Below, piece after piece: positions 40,950 to 48,934 of a stretch of DNA of 50,364 nt. Every line of letters starts with the position of its first letter. Position 1 is the stretch's first letter. Below the pieces are notes generated by a model that did not search any database, had not been told where the DNA came from, and saw only the letters and a program-made list of their open reading frames with translations. The position numbers and the translations under genes were made by a program. The DNA is from a bacterium ADurb.Bin212 (GTDB taxonomy: Bacteria; Patescibacteriota; UBA1384; XYA2-FULL-43-10): the NCBI GenBank assembly GCA_002070055.1, contig MWCM01000010.1, positions 1-50,364 of the forward strand, in the 5' to 3' direction.

Positions 40950-42284
40950 ATGCTCAACTTGACGCAGCCGATGGCGGGTAAAGCAGTTGAAGTAAGCCAG
41001 ATGATCCAGGAGATGGGCCTTGTATACGGCCAAGGGAAGACCTTCCTGGCTTCCTCGCAGGCGGCAATCCTAGATCATGGAGAGGTTGCTGAGCTGGGGC
41101 GTGTCTCTGGCGCGGTCCTGCGTTGCACGCCTCGGCTCTATGCTGAGACGGACGAGAGAAGGATGTTCGATGTTGGGGTGTCATCTTTGGCAAAAGAGCT
41201 TAATGCTCTGCGCCAGGAGGCTCCACGATTCTATCGGGTCGATGCCGTAGTCACGTCAGGGGGGTTGCGGGTTGCCGAGATTGAAAGCATCCCAGCTGGT
41301 CTCGGGTACATGTCGTCTGTCTATGAGGCTGCAGCGAGTGCTGGCATAATCGGCGCTGACCATGTGCCCGACTATGCCGGCTTGTTCGTAAGTGCTGTCG
41401 GTATGGGGCACCCTGTTGTTGGTATCGCGGTCTGCGCTGATCGCTGTCACTACCGCAGAGACAGCGAGGTGTTCGCCCAAAACTGTCTGGCCAAAGGGCA
41501 CGAGATGGTTATGGTGGACCCACATGGCGTGGTGATGAATGGCCGATCCGATCTGCCGCTGGTAGACGGCAAGCCGATGGCGGTGCATGTGCGTGCAGGG
41601 GCGTATCGCTACAGTGATGTTCCTGCAGCCGATGAAGTTGGGCTGATTGAATGCTGGAGGTCCGGAGCCAACATTCATCCGCCGCTTCAGACAATCTTCT
41701 GGAGTAAGGCTGAAATGGCCTCTCTCTGGAAACCGGAGTTGCAGGAGTGGTGGAGGGGCTTGATAGGAGGAGATCTTGATGTTGCCCACCGGATCTTCCC
41801 CCAGACAGCCTACCTGGATGGTCGAGTTGAACCAGAACACATTCCCGACCTTGGGACGTGGGAAAGGGTCGGAAACTTCGATCGCAGGGGGTTTAAGAAC
41901 TGGGTCATTAAGGGGAGCACTGGCATCTCCGGTGGCCGGGCCATGGATTTCGGTAGTCATGACATTGTTATCGGGGCTGCCGGCAACATGGACACGGCCG
42001 GCTGGCGGGATGCTGTGCAGTCATCGCTGAACATGCTGGCTGCTGGTAGTGGACTTCGTATCATCCAAGGCTTTTCCAACCCGATCAAGATCCAGATGCA
42101 CACCATCGCCAACAAGCTGCTCTCAACGGAGCAGACCATTGGCCAGCTGAGGCCCTTGGCGCGGATCTACTACGCCATCATTGATGGCGAGTCGAGATTC
42201 ATGGGTGGCAGTCTCAACTGTCGCAACTCGCTTGTTGTTCACGGTGCCAGCGACGCGGTGCTGGCACCAATCATACTGGGCTAA
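40950..42284 (+). CDS. GC-rich orphan gene 3, possible ATP-grasp ligase (444 residues)
   Basis: 444 residues from ATG 40950, behind AGGGAG; the frame opens at 40884 inside the terminator region. No membrane segment. Parts fit an ATP-grasp fold by eye: GLRVAEIESIPAGLGY (near 110), NWVIKGSTGISGGRAMD with a candidate ATP Lys (K321) and Gly-rich loop, LRIIQGFSNP (near 370, like the Q-x-F strand), and ARIYYAIIDGESRFMGG (near 404). The end holds SLVVHGASDAV. ATP-grasp enzymes join a carboxylate to an amine via acyl-phosphate. GC is 58% in 41341-41400. A 3' hairpin follows. The fold is inference only. Confidence 0.6.
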   Translation: MLNLTQPMAGKAVEVSQMIQEMGLVYGQGKTFLASSQAAILDHGEVAELGRVSGAVLRCTPRLYAETDERRMFDVGVSSLAKELNALRQEAPRFYRVDAVVTSGGLRVAEIESIPAGLGYMSSVYEAAASAGIIGADHVPDYAGLFVSAVGMGHPVVGIAVCADRCHYRRDSEVFAQNCLAKGHEMVMVDPHGVVMNGRSDLPLVDGKPMAVHVRAGAYRYSDVPAADEVGLIECWRSGANIHPPLQTIFWSKAEMASLWKPELQEWWRGLIGGDLDVAHRIFPQTAYLDGRVEPEHIPDLGTWERVGNFDRRGFKNWVIKGSTGISGGRAMDFGSHDIVIGAAGNMDTAGWRDAVQSSLNMLAAGSGLRIIQGFSNPIKIQMHTIANKLLSTEQTIGQLRPLARIYYAIIDGESRFMGGSLNCRNSLVVHGASDAVLAPIILG

Positions 42285-42296
42285 AAAAGGAGGAGT

Positions 42297-42336
42297 CCAG
42301 ACAAGAAACTCTGGAGCCGTCGTGACCGGCGGCTCC
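42297..42336 (+). terminator. Double 3' hairpin of unit 3
   Basis: CCAGA/TCTGG (42297-42314) and GGAGCCG/CGGCTCC (42313-42336) are adjacent and share two bases, so only one may form at once. No T-run follows. GC-rich sequence ends exactly here. Confidence 0.5.
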
Positions 42337-42368
42337 ACAAATAATATTATTAAGTTATAATATATTGT

Positions 42369-43463
42369 ATGAATAATGAGATTATAAAAATTAGCCAGCA
42401 GCTGATAAAATTTAAAACGGAAACCGGGAATTTTAAAGAAATTAGCAGCTGCTTTGATTTTATTAGCTGTCTACTTGGTGATACAGGTAATTATAAATCA
42501 AAAACAATCAAAAAAAACAGCCATCAAAGCATGGTTATCTCAAAAAACAAAGAACCGGATATTTTTTTAGTTGGACATATTGATGTGGTGCCAGCTCTAG
42601 ACAAAATGTATGAGCCGAAGGTGAAGCGTGGCAGGATTTATGGCAGGGGAGCTTGCGACATGAAATGCTCAATTGCTGCAATGTTACTTGCATTTAGAGA
42701 AATAATCAAAAATAATACAGCTGCATCAATTGGTATAATATTAACTTCCGACGAGGAGGTGGGTGGTTTTTCTGGGGTTAGTCATATTTTATCTTTAGGA
42801 TACAAATCAAAAATAGCGATAATTCCAGACGGTGGCCCTAACTTCAGTATTGTTGAAAAAGAAAAGGGTGTTCTTCACTTGATGCTTTACGCCAAAGGAA
42901 AATCTGCTCACGCTTCGAGGAATTGGTTAGGAGAAAATGCCATTGATATATTATGTGACTCTCTACTTTCAATTAGGCATCTCTTTCCGCGAGATAATCA
43001 TAATAATTGGGAGAGAAGCATAAATATTGGCAGAATACAGGGTGGAGATGCGGTGAATACAGTCCCCGCCAGGGCTTTTGCAAACATAGACATCAGACTC
43101 ACTGAGAGCGACAATGCAGATATGATAATAAATATGATAAGAGCGGCTGCGGGTGATAAAGTTGTCGTTAAAGTTGATATTAATGAGCCAACAACAAATA
43201 TATCCAGAGAACATCCCGAGGTCATCAGACTACAAAATATTTATCAAAGAAAAACAGGGAAATTTATGGGCTTTGAACGCTCTCACGGTACAACTGACTC
43301 GCGCCATTTTTACAAGCGAGGAATTAATAGTTTAATTTTTATGCCTGATGCAGGTGGCCATCATAGCAACAACGAATGGGTGGATATTGAGTCCTTGAAT
43401 CTGTATTACGAGATTTTACTTGATTATATTTACGATTATCATTATCATTTCAATAAAGAGTAA
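42369..43463 (+). CDS. M20-family metallopeptidase (DapE/ArgE/CPG2-like)
   Basis: 364 residues. Metal and catalytic motifs: VGHIDVVPA (His and Asp), YGRGACDMKCS (bridging Asp), TSDEEVGG (catalytic Glu and ligand), PDGGP and the late GGHHSNNEWVDIE. The dimerisation domain starts near KGKSAHASRNW. The family removes acyl or amino-acid groups from small peptides or N-acyl amino acids; substrate not clear. TATAAT at 42356-42361 lies 7 bases before the ATG, so the mRNA looks leaderless. Host-like composition (38% in 42901-42960). Directly follows unit 3. Confidence 0.9.
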   Translation: MNNEIIKISQQLIKFKTETGNFKEISSCFDFISCLLGDTGNYKSKTIKKNSHQSMVISKNKEPDIFLVGHIDVVPALDKMYEPKVKRGRIYGRGACDMKCSIAAMLLAFREIIKNNTAASIGIILTSDEEVGGFSGVSHILSLGYKSKIAIIPDGGPNFSIVEKEKGVLHLMLYAKGKSAHASRNWLGENAIDILCDSLLSIRHLFPRDNHNNWERSINIGRIQGGDAVNTVPARAFANIDIRLTESDNADMIINMIRAAAGDKVVVKVDINEPTTNISREHPEVIRLQNIYQRKTGKFMGFERSHGTTDSRHFYKRGINSLIFMPDAGGHHSNNEWVDIESLNLYYEILLDYIYDYHYHFNKE

Positions 43464-43484
43464 TAATTAATATCTGGTGTTATT

Positions 43485-43859
43485 ATGAAAACGATTTTAG
43501 TTGTAGAAGACGATCAAGCATTGCAAGATGCAGTGTGTATGAAGCTTAAAAAGGAGGGCATTAATTGCCTGACGGCCAAAAGCTCACAAGAGGCGATAAA
43601 GCACTTAAAAAGTGCTGAAGCAATCGATGCGGTCTGGTTGGACCATTATTTGATAGGCGATCTAAACGGTATAGAAATAGTCGAAGAGTTGCGCCAAATG
43701 AAGAACAGGCACAATCTTCCGGTGTATGTTGTATCTAATACCGTTTCTCCGGAGAAGGTTGAAGAGTATTTTAAACTGGAGGCAAAAAAATATTATGTCA
43801 AATCAGACTATCGTCTCGAAGAGATAGTCGAAGATATTAAGTCGGGTTGGCAGGAGTAA
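43485..43859 (+). CDS. Stand-alone response regulator receiver domain
   Basis: 124 residues, receiver only. ILVVEDD (4-10) gives the acidic pair, VWLDHYL the phospho-acceptor Asp (near 53), VVSNTVS the Thr/Ser switch, and YYVKSD the conserved Lys. No output domain and no histidine kinase in the window, so it likely acts by protein contact, like CheY or Spo0F. Confidence 0.9.
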   Translation: MKTILVVEDDQALQDAVCMKLKKEGINCLTAKSSQEAIKHLKSAEAIDAVWLDHYLIGDLNGIEIVEELRQMKNRHNLPVYVVSNTVSPEKVEEYFKLEAKKYYVKSDYRLEEIVEDIKSGWQE

Positions 43860-43862
43860 CTC

Positions 43863-44732
43863 CTATTTGAACCGGGCAACAGCCCCTATTATTGAACTGT
43901 GATCAATTAGTGATGACTTTATAACCTGAAAGTCTTTTTTGGCGTGAGGGTGAAGTGCGTTTGAAACCGAATTATAGAGGGCTTCCTGAAATAGATCGTA
44001 GGATCTGGAGATTTTGCCGGTTAATATTACTTTGTTGATACCAGTCAGGTTTATCATGGATGATATGGCAATGCCTAAATATGGAATGTTCTGTAGAATC
44101 AAACTAGAGGCCACCTGATTAGAATTTTGTGCTAAGTTAAATAATTCGTAAACATCTTCAACCTCAAGACCTGATTTTTTTGCTTGGGAAATCAACGACC
44201 AACCAGAGAAGTATGTTTCCAAACAATCTAAACCTCCACATGTGCACCTTCTGCCATTAGAAGCAACCTTTATATGCCCAATTTCGGAGAGTAGGTTGCT
44301 CTGCCATGGACCGGTGTGACTAATGTAATAAGATGAGCCGATGCCGGTTCCAAGCGCAACTAGACCGATATTCTCTTCCCAGAGGTCATTACTCGATATC
44401 TCTCCGAGTAAAGCCATATCGGCGTCATTTCCAACCATACACTCTTCTCTTTGTAATAAATCTTTGACATTGATTCCATTTAAATATTCGAGGTTGGGAC
44501 AAAGATCAATATTACCGTTTGTATAATCTACTACTCCGGGGACGGAAAAGCCAAGACGAGTTTCATTGTTTATATTTATTGAGTTTAGTATCTCCCACAG
44601 CACAGTCCTAAATTGGTCGATATTGTCTGGTGTCCCACGTTCAATAATCTCACTTGAGATATGATTGTCCTCTACCCAGGCAACTTTTAAATTTGTTCCG
44701 CCAATGTCGATGCCAATTTTATTGTTAGCCAT
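43863..44732 (-). CDS. ROK-family sugar kinase/regulator-like protein
   Basis: 289 residues. GIDIGGTNLKVAWVE is the phosphate-1 loop; VGNDADMALLGE holds the catalytic Asp region; ALGTGIGSS is phosphate 2; RRCTCGGLDCLETYFSG is the ROK zinc motif CxCGxxxCxE. No DNA-binding part, so a kinase such as glucokinase or N-acetylhexosamine kinase is likely. It may feed the phosphohexomutases in this window. GGAGGG upstream of the ATG. Confidence 0.9.
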   Translation of the reverse strand: MANNKIGIDIGGTNLKVAWVEDNHISSEIIERGTPDNIDQFRTVLWEILNSININNETRLGFSVPGVVDYTNGNIDLCPNLEYLNGINVKDLLQREECMVGNDADMALLGEISSNDLWEENIGLVALGTGIGSSYYISHTGPWQSNLLSEIGHIKVASNGRRCTCGGLDCLETYFSGWSLISQAKKSGLEVEDVYELFNLAQNSNQVASSLILQNIPYLGIAISSMINLTGINKVILTGKISRSYDLFQEALYNSVSNALHPHAKKDFQVIKSSLIDHSSIIGAVARFK

Positions 44733-44763
44733 GGAATCCCTCCGATTCGTTATAAAAAACTTA

Positions 44764-47700
44764 TTATATCTCTGTTTTATTCAAGTAAATAGTGTCTGAA
44801 AGTGGCTTGTATCCTACATCTATTACTTTATCAATAATCTTTGGCGTGGTAAACCCGGGCTTGTCACACAAAATATTATATTTGCCTTTGCTGACCAGTA
44901 CTGCATAGTGACCCTTTAAGTCACTAGCAACAGTCCTAATAAGATGATTATTTTCTTGGTTAAAAATTCTTATTAACGCCAAGTCTATGGGTTCAAGTTT
45001 GGTTGATTCTAGAACTAAACCGTAGGCTTTTACATTATTTAAGCGAGATATTTGCATTATCCATAAAGGTATATAAATAATTAGAATTATCAAATTGATT
45101 AGATTTGGGCAATAAGCTAAAGCCAGAACAGATACAATTGTACCCAAGGAAATCAACGGCCAATTAAAGATAATTAGGTATTTTTCTATAATCGATAAAA
45201 TGCTAACATTTTTTGCATTTTTGTTGAGTGAGTCTAAAGACCTCATCGGAATATTTGCCAAAATTGCCTGTTCGTCATCGGTAATATTTATTGTTTCTCC
45301 AAGATAATTATTCTGATATTTCAAGCCCTGTTGGCTGAAAATATTTGTTGAAGCGATCTCATAATTTTGTTTCTTAACTTTTATAAAATATCTTCCCTTG
45401 TGGGCGATAAATCCGTATCTACCTTCTTTGTCGGATACGGTTGTTTCAATTAATCTCTTGCTGTCAGCGTCATAAAGAGTGATGAGGGCATTGGCAATAG
45501 CAAAGCCGTTTTCTGAATCATAAATTATTCCCCAGTCATTTTTTTTGCGTTTACCTGAAGACAATATCCCATACATATGCTCATAAAAAGATGAATAAGC
45601 AATTGCATTTTGAATGTGTGGTATTGCCAAAATTGCAGAAGCAAATATCAACGCCAATGCTGTTAGCGCTTTGGCAATATCGTCAAGTAGGTTTTTAACC
45701 TTGTCTATTGCTGCTCCAACTTGAGAGTTTGATATTTCAAAGTTGTCGTCGCTTGTATCACTTGCCAAGAATACTCCGTTTTTATCGTAAGCGGATATTT
45801 TTACTCTCGCTTCTTTTGTTGTTAGCTCGTTAATTAGCGGGATATCCCAGCGGTAGGAGTTTTCGGTAGAAAGGCTGTCAACAGGTATCATCTCTTGTTT
45901 ATTTGTGCCTTTGTTATCTTTGGTGATTTTCCAATCCCAATTTTTGCCGCTGTCCACCGATAGATGTAGGGAGACAAAACTTATAACATCTTGTTCATAA
46001 GTGTTTTCCCACTCTACAGCATATTGTTTACCTATAAGCCAAAACTCACCGCCGTTTGGAGTTTTAACGGTAATTTTACCCCGATTTGACTCTTTTTTTG
46101 CAACAATATTCAAAATATAATTCTCATCACATGTAGGGTCGTAATAAACAACAGAAAAATCCTGCGGAGTGGTTGCATTTGAGCTAACTGACAATTTCCC
46201 CTTATTGTCGAATTTGGCAATTGATGATGGGGATACCTGTAAATTAGAGTTGGCGATAGGATTTTTTTGGCCATTCTTTTTTAGTTCTATATCAAAGCTT
46301 ACATTGGGCCATTTACTAACTTCGCTCTGTGTTAAATAATAATATTGTGTATTAGCGGTGCTGGCTCGGATAGTATTCTCGGGCAAGCTAAAGTAGTATT
46401 GGTTTTCCTTACAAACAGGATCAATTTGCCCTCGGTATATAACAAAATTCTTAGATATATCCTCTGCGTAAGATGAGCAACCAAAGGGGTTAGCTTCAGT
46501 ACGATACATATTAATTCTAATTTTTACCTGGTCGCTGACGACGCTTTCGATCTTGGGGATATAGAATCTATAAGTGTTGTTTTTTAGCTTTGTCTGCCAA
46601 TTTGTATCGGCAAAAATACTTTGCCATGAGCTTTGAGCGGGGAAGTTTGCATCTTTTATGGCACTGGCGATTCTGTTCCATTCGCTACCATTATTATAAG
46701 AAATATCTATATTGTAGTGGATATTCCACCCCTCAATTAAACTTTTAGCGCTCGATTTGTTGAGCCATTTAATATCAATAGAGCTCCCAGTGGCATATCT
46801 TTCTCCCGCCAAGGGAGATTGTATTTCAATTTGGTTGTTGCATTCGATGGTATCACACCAGCTCGGATTGGGCAGAGGGCAAATAAGGGGGCAAGCGGGG
46901 CAGACTCCTCCGCAGTCTATACCTGTTTCGTCTTGGTTTTGAACTCCATCGGAACAGGTTTCCTCTGGTGGTTCTTCGCAGGCAGGACAACTTCCACCGC
47001 AATCGATACCAGTCTCATCTTGGTTTTGGATACCGTCACTACAGGTAGGGCAGGCATCACAGCTACCACCACAATCTATACCTTCCTCATCACCATTTTG
47101 TATGCCATCACTACAAGTAGGAGCCACAGGGCAGGGATCGCATACTCCACCGCAATCTACATCTTCTTCATCTTGATTTAAGATCCCATCGGAACAACTT
47201 TCTTCTGGGGGGCAAGCATCACAGCTACCGCCACAATCAATACCAGTCTCATCACCATTTTGTATGCCATCACTACAAGTAGGAGCATCGGTAGTGGTAT
47301 AGTTTACAGTATAATCAGAGAGAGTAGGGGTAGAAAAACCATCGATAGAATATAAAGTAGATTCAACTTGCAAATAGCGATAATACGAACCATCCTGCTC
47401 AGAGGTAACCAATGAAGATATATCAATACCTGTATCGGAGTAATTTTGAGCATCGGTCCAACTTGTCCAGTTTATGGAATCAATTGATGTTCTGAATCGA
47501 AAAGTTAGGGATGTGTTCGCTGGCACTGTTTGTGATGAGGTGAAAGAACCCCAATTTGCGAATTCGTTACCGCCATCTATTTGAGACGATGCAGATATAT
47601 GAATAGCGGGGTTTTCTCCTGTGTAAGTAAATTCATCTATTGTATCTTCATTGTAGTTTGCAACATATATTCTATTTGTTCCATCGTTTCTCCCATCGCC

Positions 47701-48852
47701 AATTACAATTTCTTTAAAAGAAGCACCACTATCACTACCTACGGTTCGCTCAAACCAATTGCCATCCACAAAAGGGAAGTAACTAATTTCATAAAGTGTT
47801 GAACCTGACGAATAATATATTCTATTTGTTCCATCGTTTCTCCCATCGCCGAAAGCAATTTTCTCGATTGTGTGAGTAGCAGTAATAGTAGCTGTATTTA
47901 TCCAATTACCATCAGAATAAGAAAACTCTTTTAATTGAGTGCTACTGCTATCGTGGAAATACAATCTATTTATTCCATCGTTGCGCCCATCGCCAAGATA
48001 TATTTGTAGTGTCCCCGCGATTATGTTGCCATCATAAATATTATTAGCTGTCCACGATGAACCATCGGGAGAAAATTCGTAAATATCACCCTCTTGGGTA
48101 TATACATACATTCTGGTCGTGCCATCATTTCTACCATCTCCGCCTGCGATCATTATTCTATTAGAACTTGCGTCTGGAGCTGCCAAAGACCAAATTGCTG
48201 TATTGTTTTTCCATAATTTGTATTCTCTTCCTTCTAGCGTGAGGTCTCTTCCTGAAACAAAATAGACATCATCGCCGTTTACAAATAAATCTCCAGAGTA
48301 ATCAGGAGTCCATGTACTTGCCAGTAAAGTATTCTGCCAATTTCCGGAAATATATTCATGTTTAACCGCCCCCATCATACCTCCCGAATATACCTTGCCT
48401 GGGGTCTTTGCATCTACATACCAACGATAACTACCTGCGGCGGCAAAAATTTGAGAGTTCCACGAGCCTTCGGAATACCAAACTTCTCCAATTTTATTTG
48501 AATCGATGGCAGCGAAATACAGTTTATTATTCCCGTCTCCTCTGCCATCTCCTAAATCCAAACTGCTTATACCATAATCTATAGAGCCTAGATTTCCAAG
48601 CGTGGTACTATCCCACGAGATTGTCTTATCGGAAATTGAAATTGAATTATCGCTTGTGTCGATATTAGTTAATTCGCCTTGTGCCCAATCTGCTTGTGTG
48701 GTAAGCGTAGCAGATAAATTCGCAGCTCCAGCTGAATTACTGTTTTTTCTTACATTGTATTGGCTGGTAAAAAAAGACACCAAAAAAGAACTCAGTGCAA
48801 TTACACCCAAAATTATATACAGCCTTTTGCGTTTTTCTATGCCCCTCATCAT
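44764..48852 (-). CDS. Giant surface protein with propeller, Cys-rich repeats and C-terminal membrane/CarboxypepD-like part
   Basis: 1362 residues. Order: an N-terminal membrane helix (about 10-27); a propeller-like region (about 97-420) with repeated GDGRNDGTNRIYY; an F5/8-like beta part; five Cys-rich repeats of the form CSDGIQNQDETGIDCGG (about 522-660); Ser-Thr-rich Ig-like modules (SPLAGERYATGSSIDIKW and TPNGGEFWLIGKQYAVEW); a membrane helix (about 1050-1075); then two carboxypeptidase-regulatory-like domains split by a helix pair (about 1224-1267). Likely a large adhesin or contact protein. The start could also be the second Met. Confidence 0.82.
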   Translation of the reverse strand: MMRGIEKRKRLYIILGVIALSSFLVSFFTSQYNVRKNSNSAGAANLSATLTTQADWAQGELTNIDTSDNSISISDKTISWDSTTLGNLGSIDYGISSLDLGDGRGDGNNKLYFAAIDSNKIGEVWYSEGSWNSQIFAAAGSYRWYVDAKTPGKVYSGGMMGAVKHEYISGNWQNTLLASTWTPDYSGDLFVNGDDVYFVSGRDLTLEGREYKLWKNNTAIWSLAAPDASSNRIMIAGGDGRNDGTTRMYVYTQEGDIYEFSPDGSSWTANNIYDGNIIAGTLQIYLGDGRNDGINRLYFHDSSSTQLKEFSYSDGNWINTATITATHTIEKIAFGDGRNDGTNRIYYSSGSTLYEISYFPFVDGNWFERTVGSDSGASFKEIVIGDGRNDGTNRIYVANYNEDTIDEFTYTGENPAIHISASSQIDGGNEFANWGSFTSSQTVPANTSLTFRFRTSIDSINWTSWTDAQNYSDTGIDISSLVTSEQDGSYYRYLQVESTLYSIDGFSTPTLSDYTVNYTTTDAPTCSDGIQNGDETGIDCGGSCDACPPEESCSDGILNQDEEDVDCGGVCDPCPVAPTCSDGIQNGDEEGIDCGGSCDACPTCSDGIQNQDETGIDCGGSCPACEEPPEETCSDGVQNQDETGIDCGGVCPACPLICPLPNPSWCDTIECNNQIEIQSPLAGERYATGSSIDIKWLNKSSAKSLIEGWNIHYNIDISYNNGSEWNRIASAIKDANFPAQSSWQSIFADTNWQTKLKNNTYRFYIPKIESVVSDQVKIRINMYRTEANPFGCSSYAEDISKNFVIYRGQIDPVCKENQYYFSLPENTIRASTANTQYYYLTQSEVSKWPNVSFDIELKKNGQKNPIANSNLQVSPSSIAKFDNKGKLSVSSNATTPQDFSVVYYDPTCDENYILNIVAKKESNRGKITVKTPNGGEFWLIGKQYAVEWENTYEQDVISFVSLHLSVDSGKNWDWKITKDNKGTNKQEMIPVDSLSTENSYRWDIPLINELTTKEARVKISAYDKNGVFLASDTSDDNFEISNSQVGAAIDKVKNLLDDIAKALTALALIFASAILAIPHIQNAIAYSSFYEHMYGILSSGKRKKNDWGIIYDSENGFAIANALITLYDADSKRLIETTVSDKEGRYGFIAHKGRYFIKVKKQNYEIASTNIFSQQGLKYQNNYLGETINITDDEQAILANIPMRSLDSLNKNAKNVSILSIIEKYLIIFNWPLISLGTIVSVLALAYCPNLINLIILIIYIPLWIMQISRLNNVKAYGLVLESTKLEPIDLALIRIFNQENNHLIRTVASDLKGHYAVLVSKGKYNILCDKPGFTTPKIIDKVIDVGYKPLSDTIYLNKTEI
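46870..47285 (-). repeat. Coding Cys-rich repeats (CxDGxxNxDExxxDCGGxCxxC)
   Basis: Five units, each with two DGxxN/DExxxD acidic runs and four Cys. The acidic runs look able to bind calcium and the Cys pairs to form disulfides outside the cell. The nucleotide copies are close to each other, as expected of recent duplications. Confidence 0.85.
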
Positions 48853-48884
48853 ATGTATATATTATAGATCAAAATGATAATAAA

Positions 48885-48915
48885 ACAAACAAGCCACCCC
48901 GCGGTGGGGTGGCTT
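48885..48915 (-). terminator. Intrinsic terminator after the GC-rich GT-C gene
   Basis: On the minus strand AAGCCACCCC, loop ACCGC, GGGGTGGCTT, then GTTTGTTTTATT. A ten-pair stem with T-rich tail, ending the 48935-50134 gene and insulating the surface protein gene. Confidence 0.88.
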
Positions 48916-48934
48916 GTGAACTGCCCGGAAGTCG

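Noticed and set aside
41256-41960. A 234-codon minus-strand frame opposite orphan gene 3
   Set aside because: Another GC-driven shadow. The plus-strand frame has the Shine-Dalgarno site and ligase-like motifs.
39919-42336. Contamination or chimeric assembly as the cause of the GC-rich blocks
   Set aside because: The blocks alternate three times with AT-rich promoters and leaders of host-like composition in a regular order, which a single chimera would not give. Read mapping would settle this.
39653-42336. Integron or group IIC intron explanation for the cassettes
   Set aside because: No integrase, reverse transcriptase, intron domain V or repeated attC-like site is visible in the window; kept only as an analogy.
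46757-47181. Plus-strand open frames opposite the Cys-rich repeats
   Set aside because: They are antisense shadows of the 1362-residue gene; composition mirrors the repeats and no ribosome site is present.
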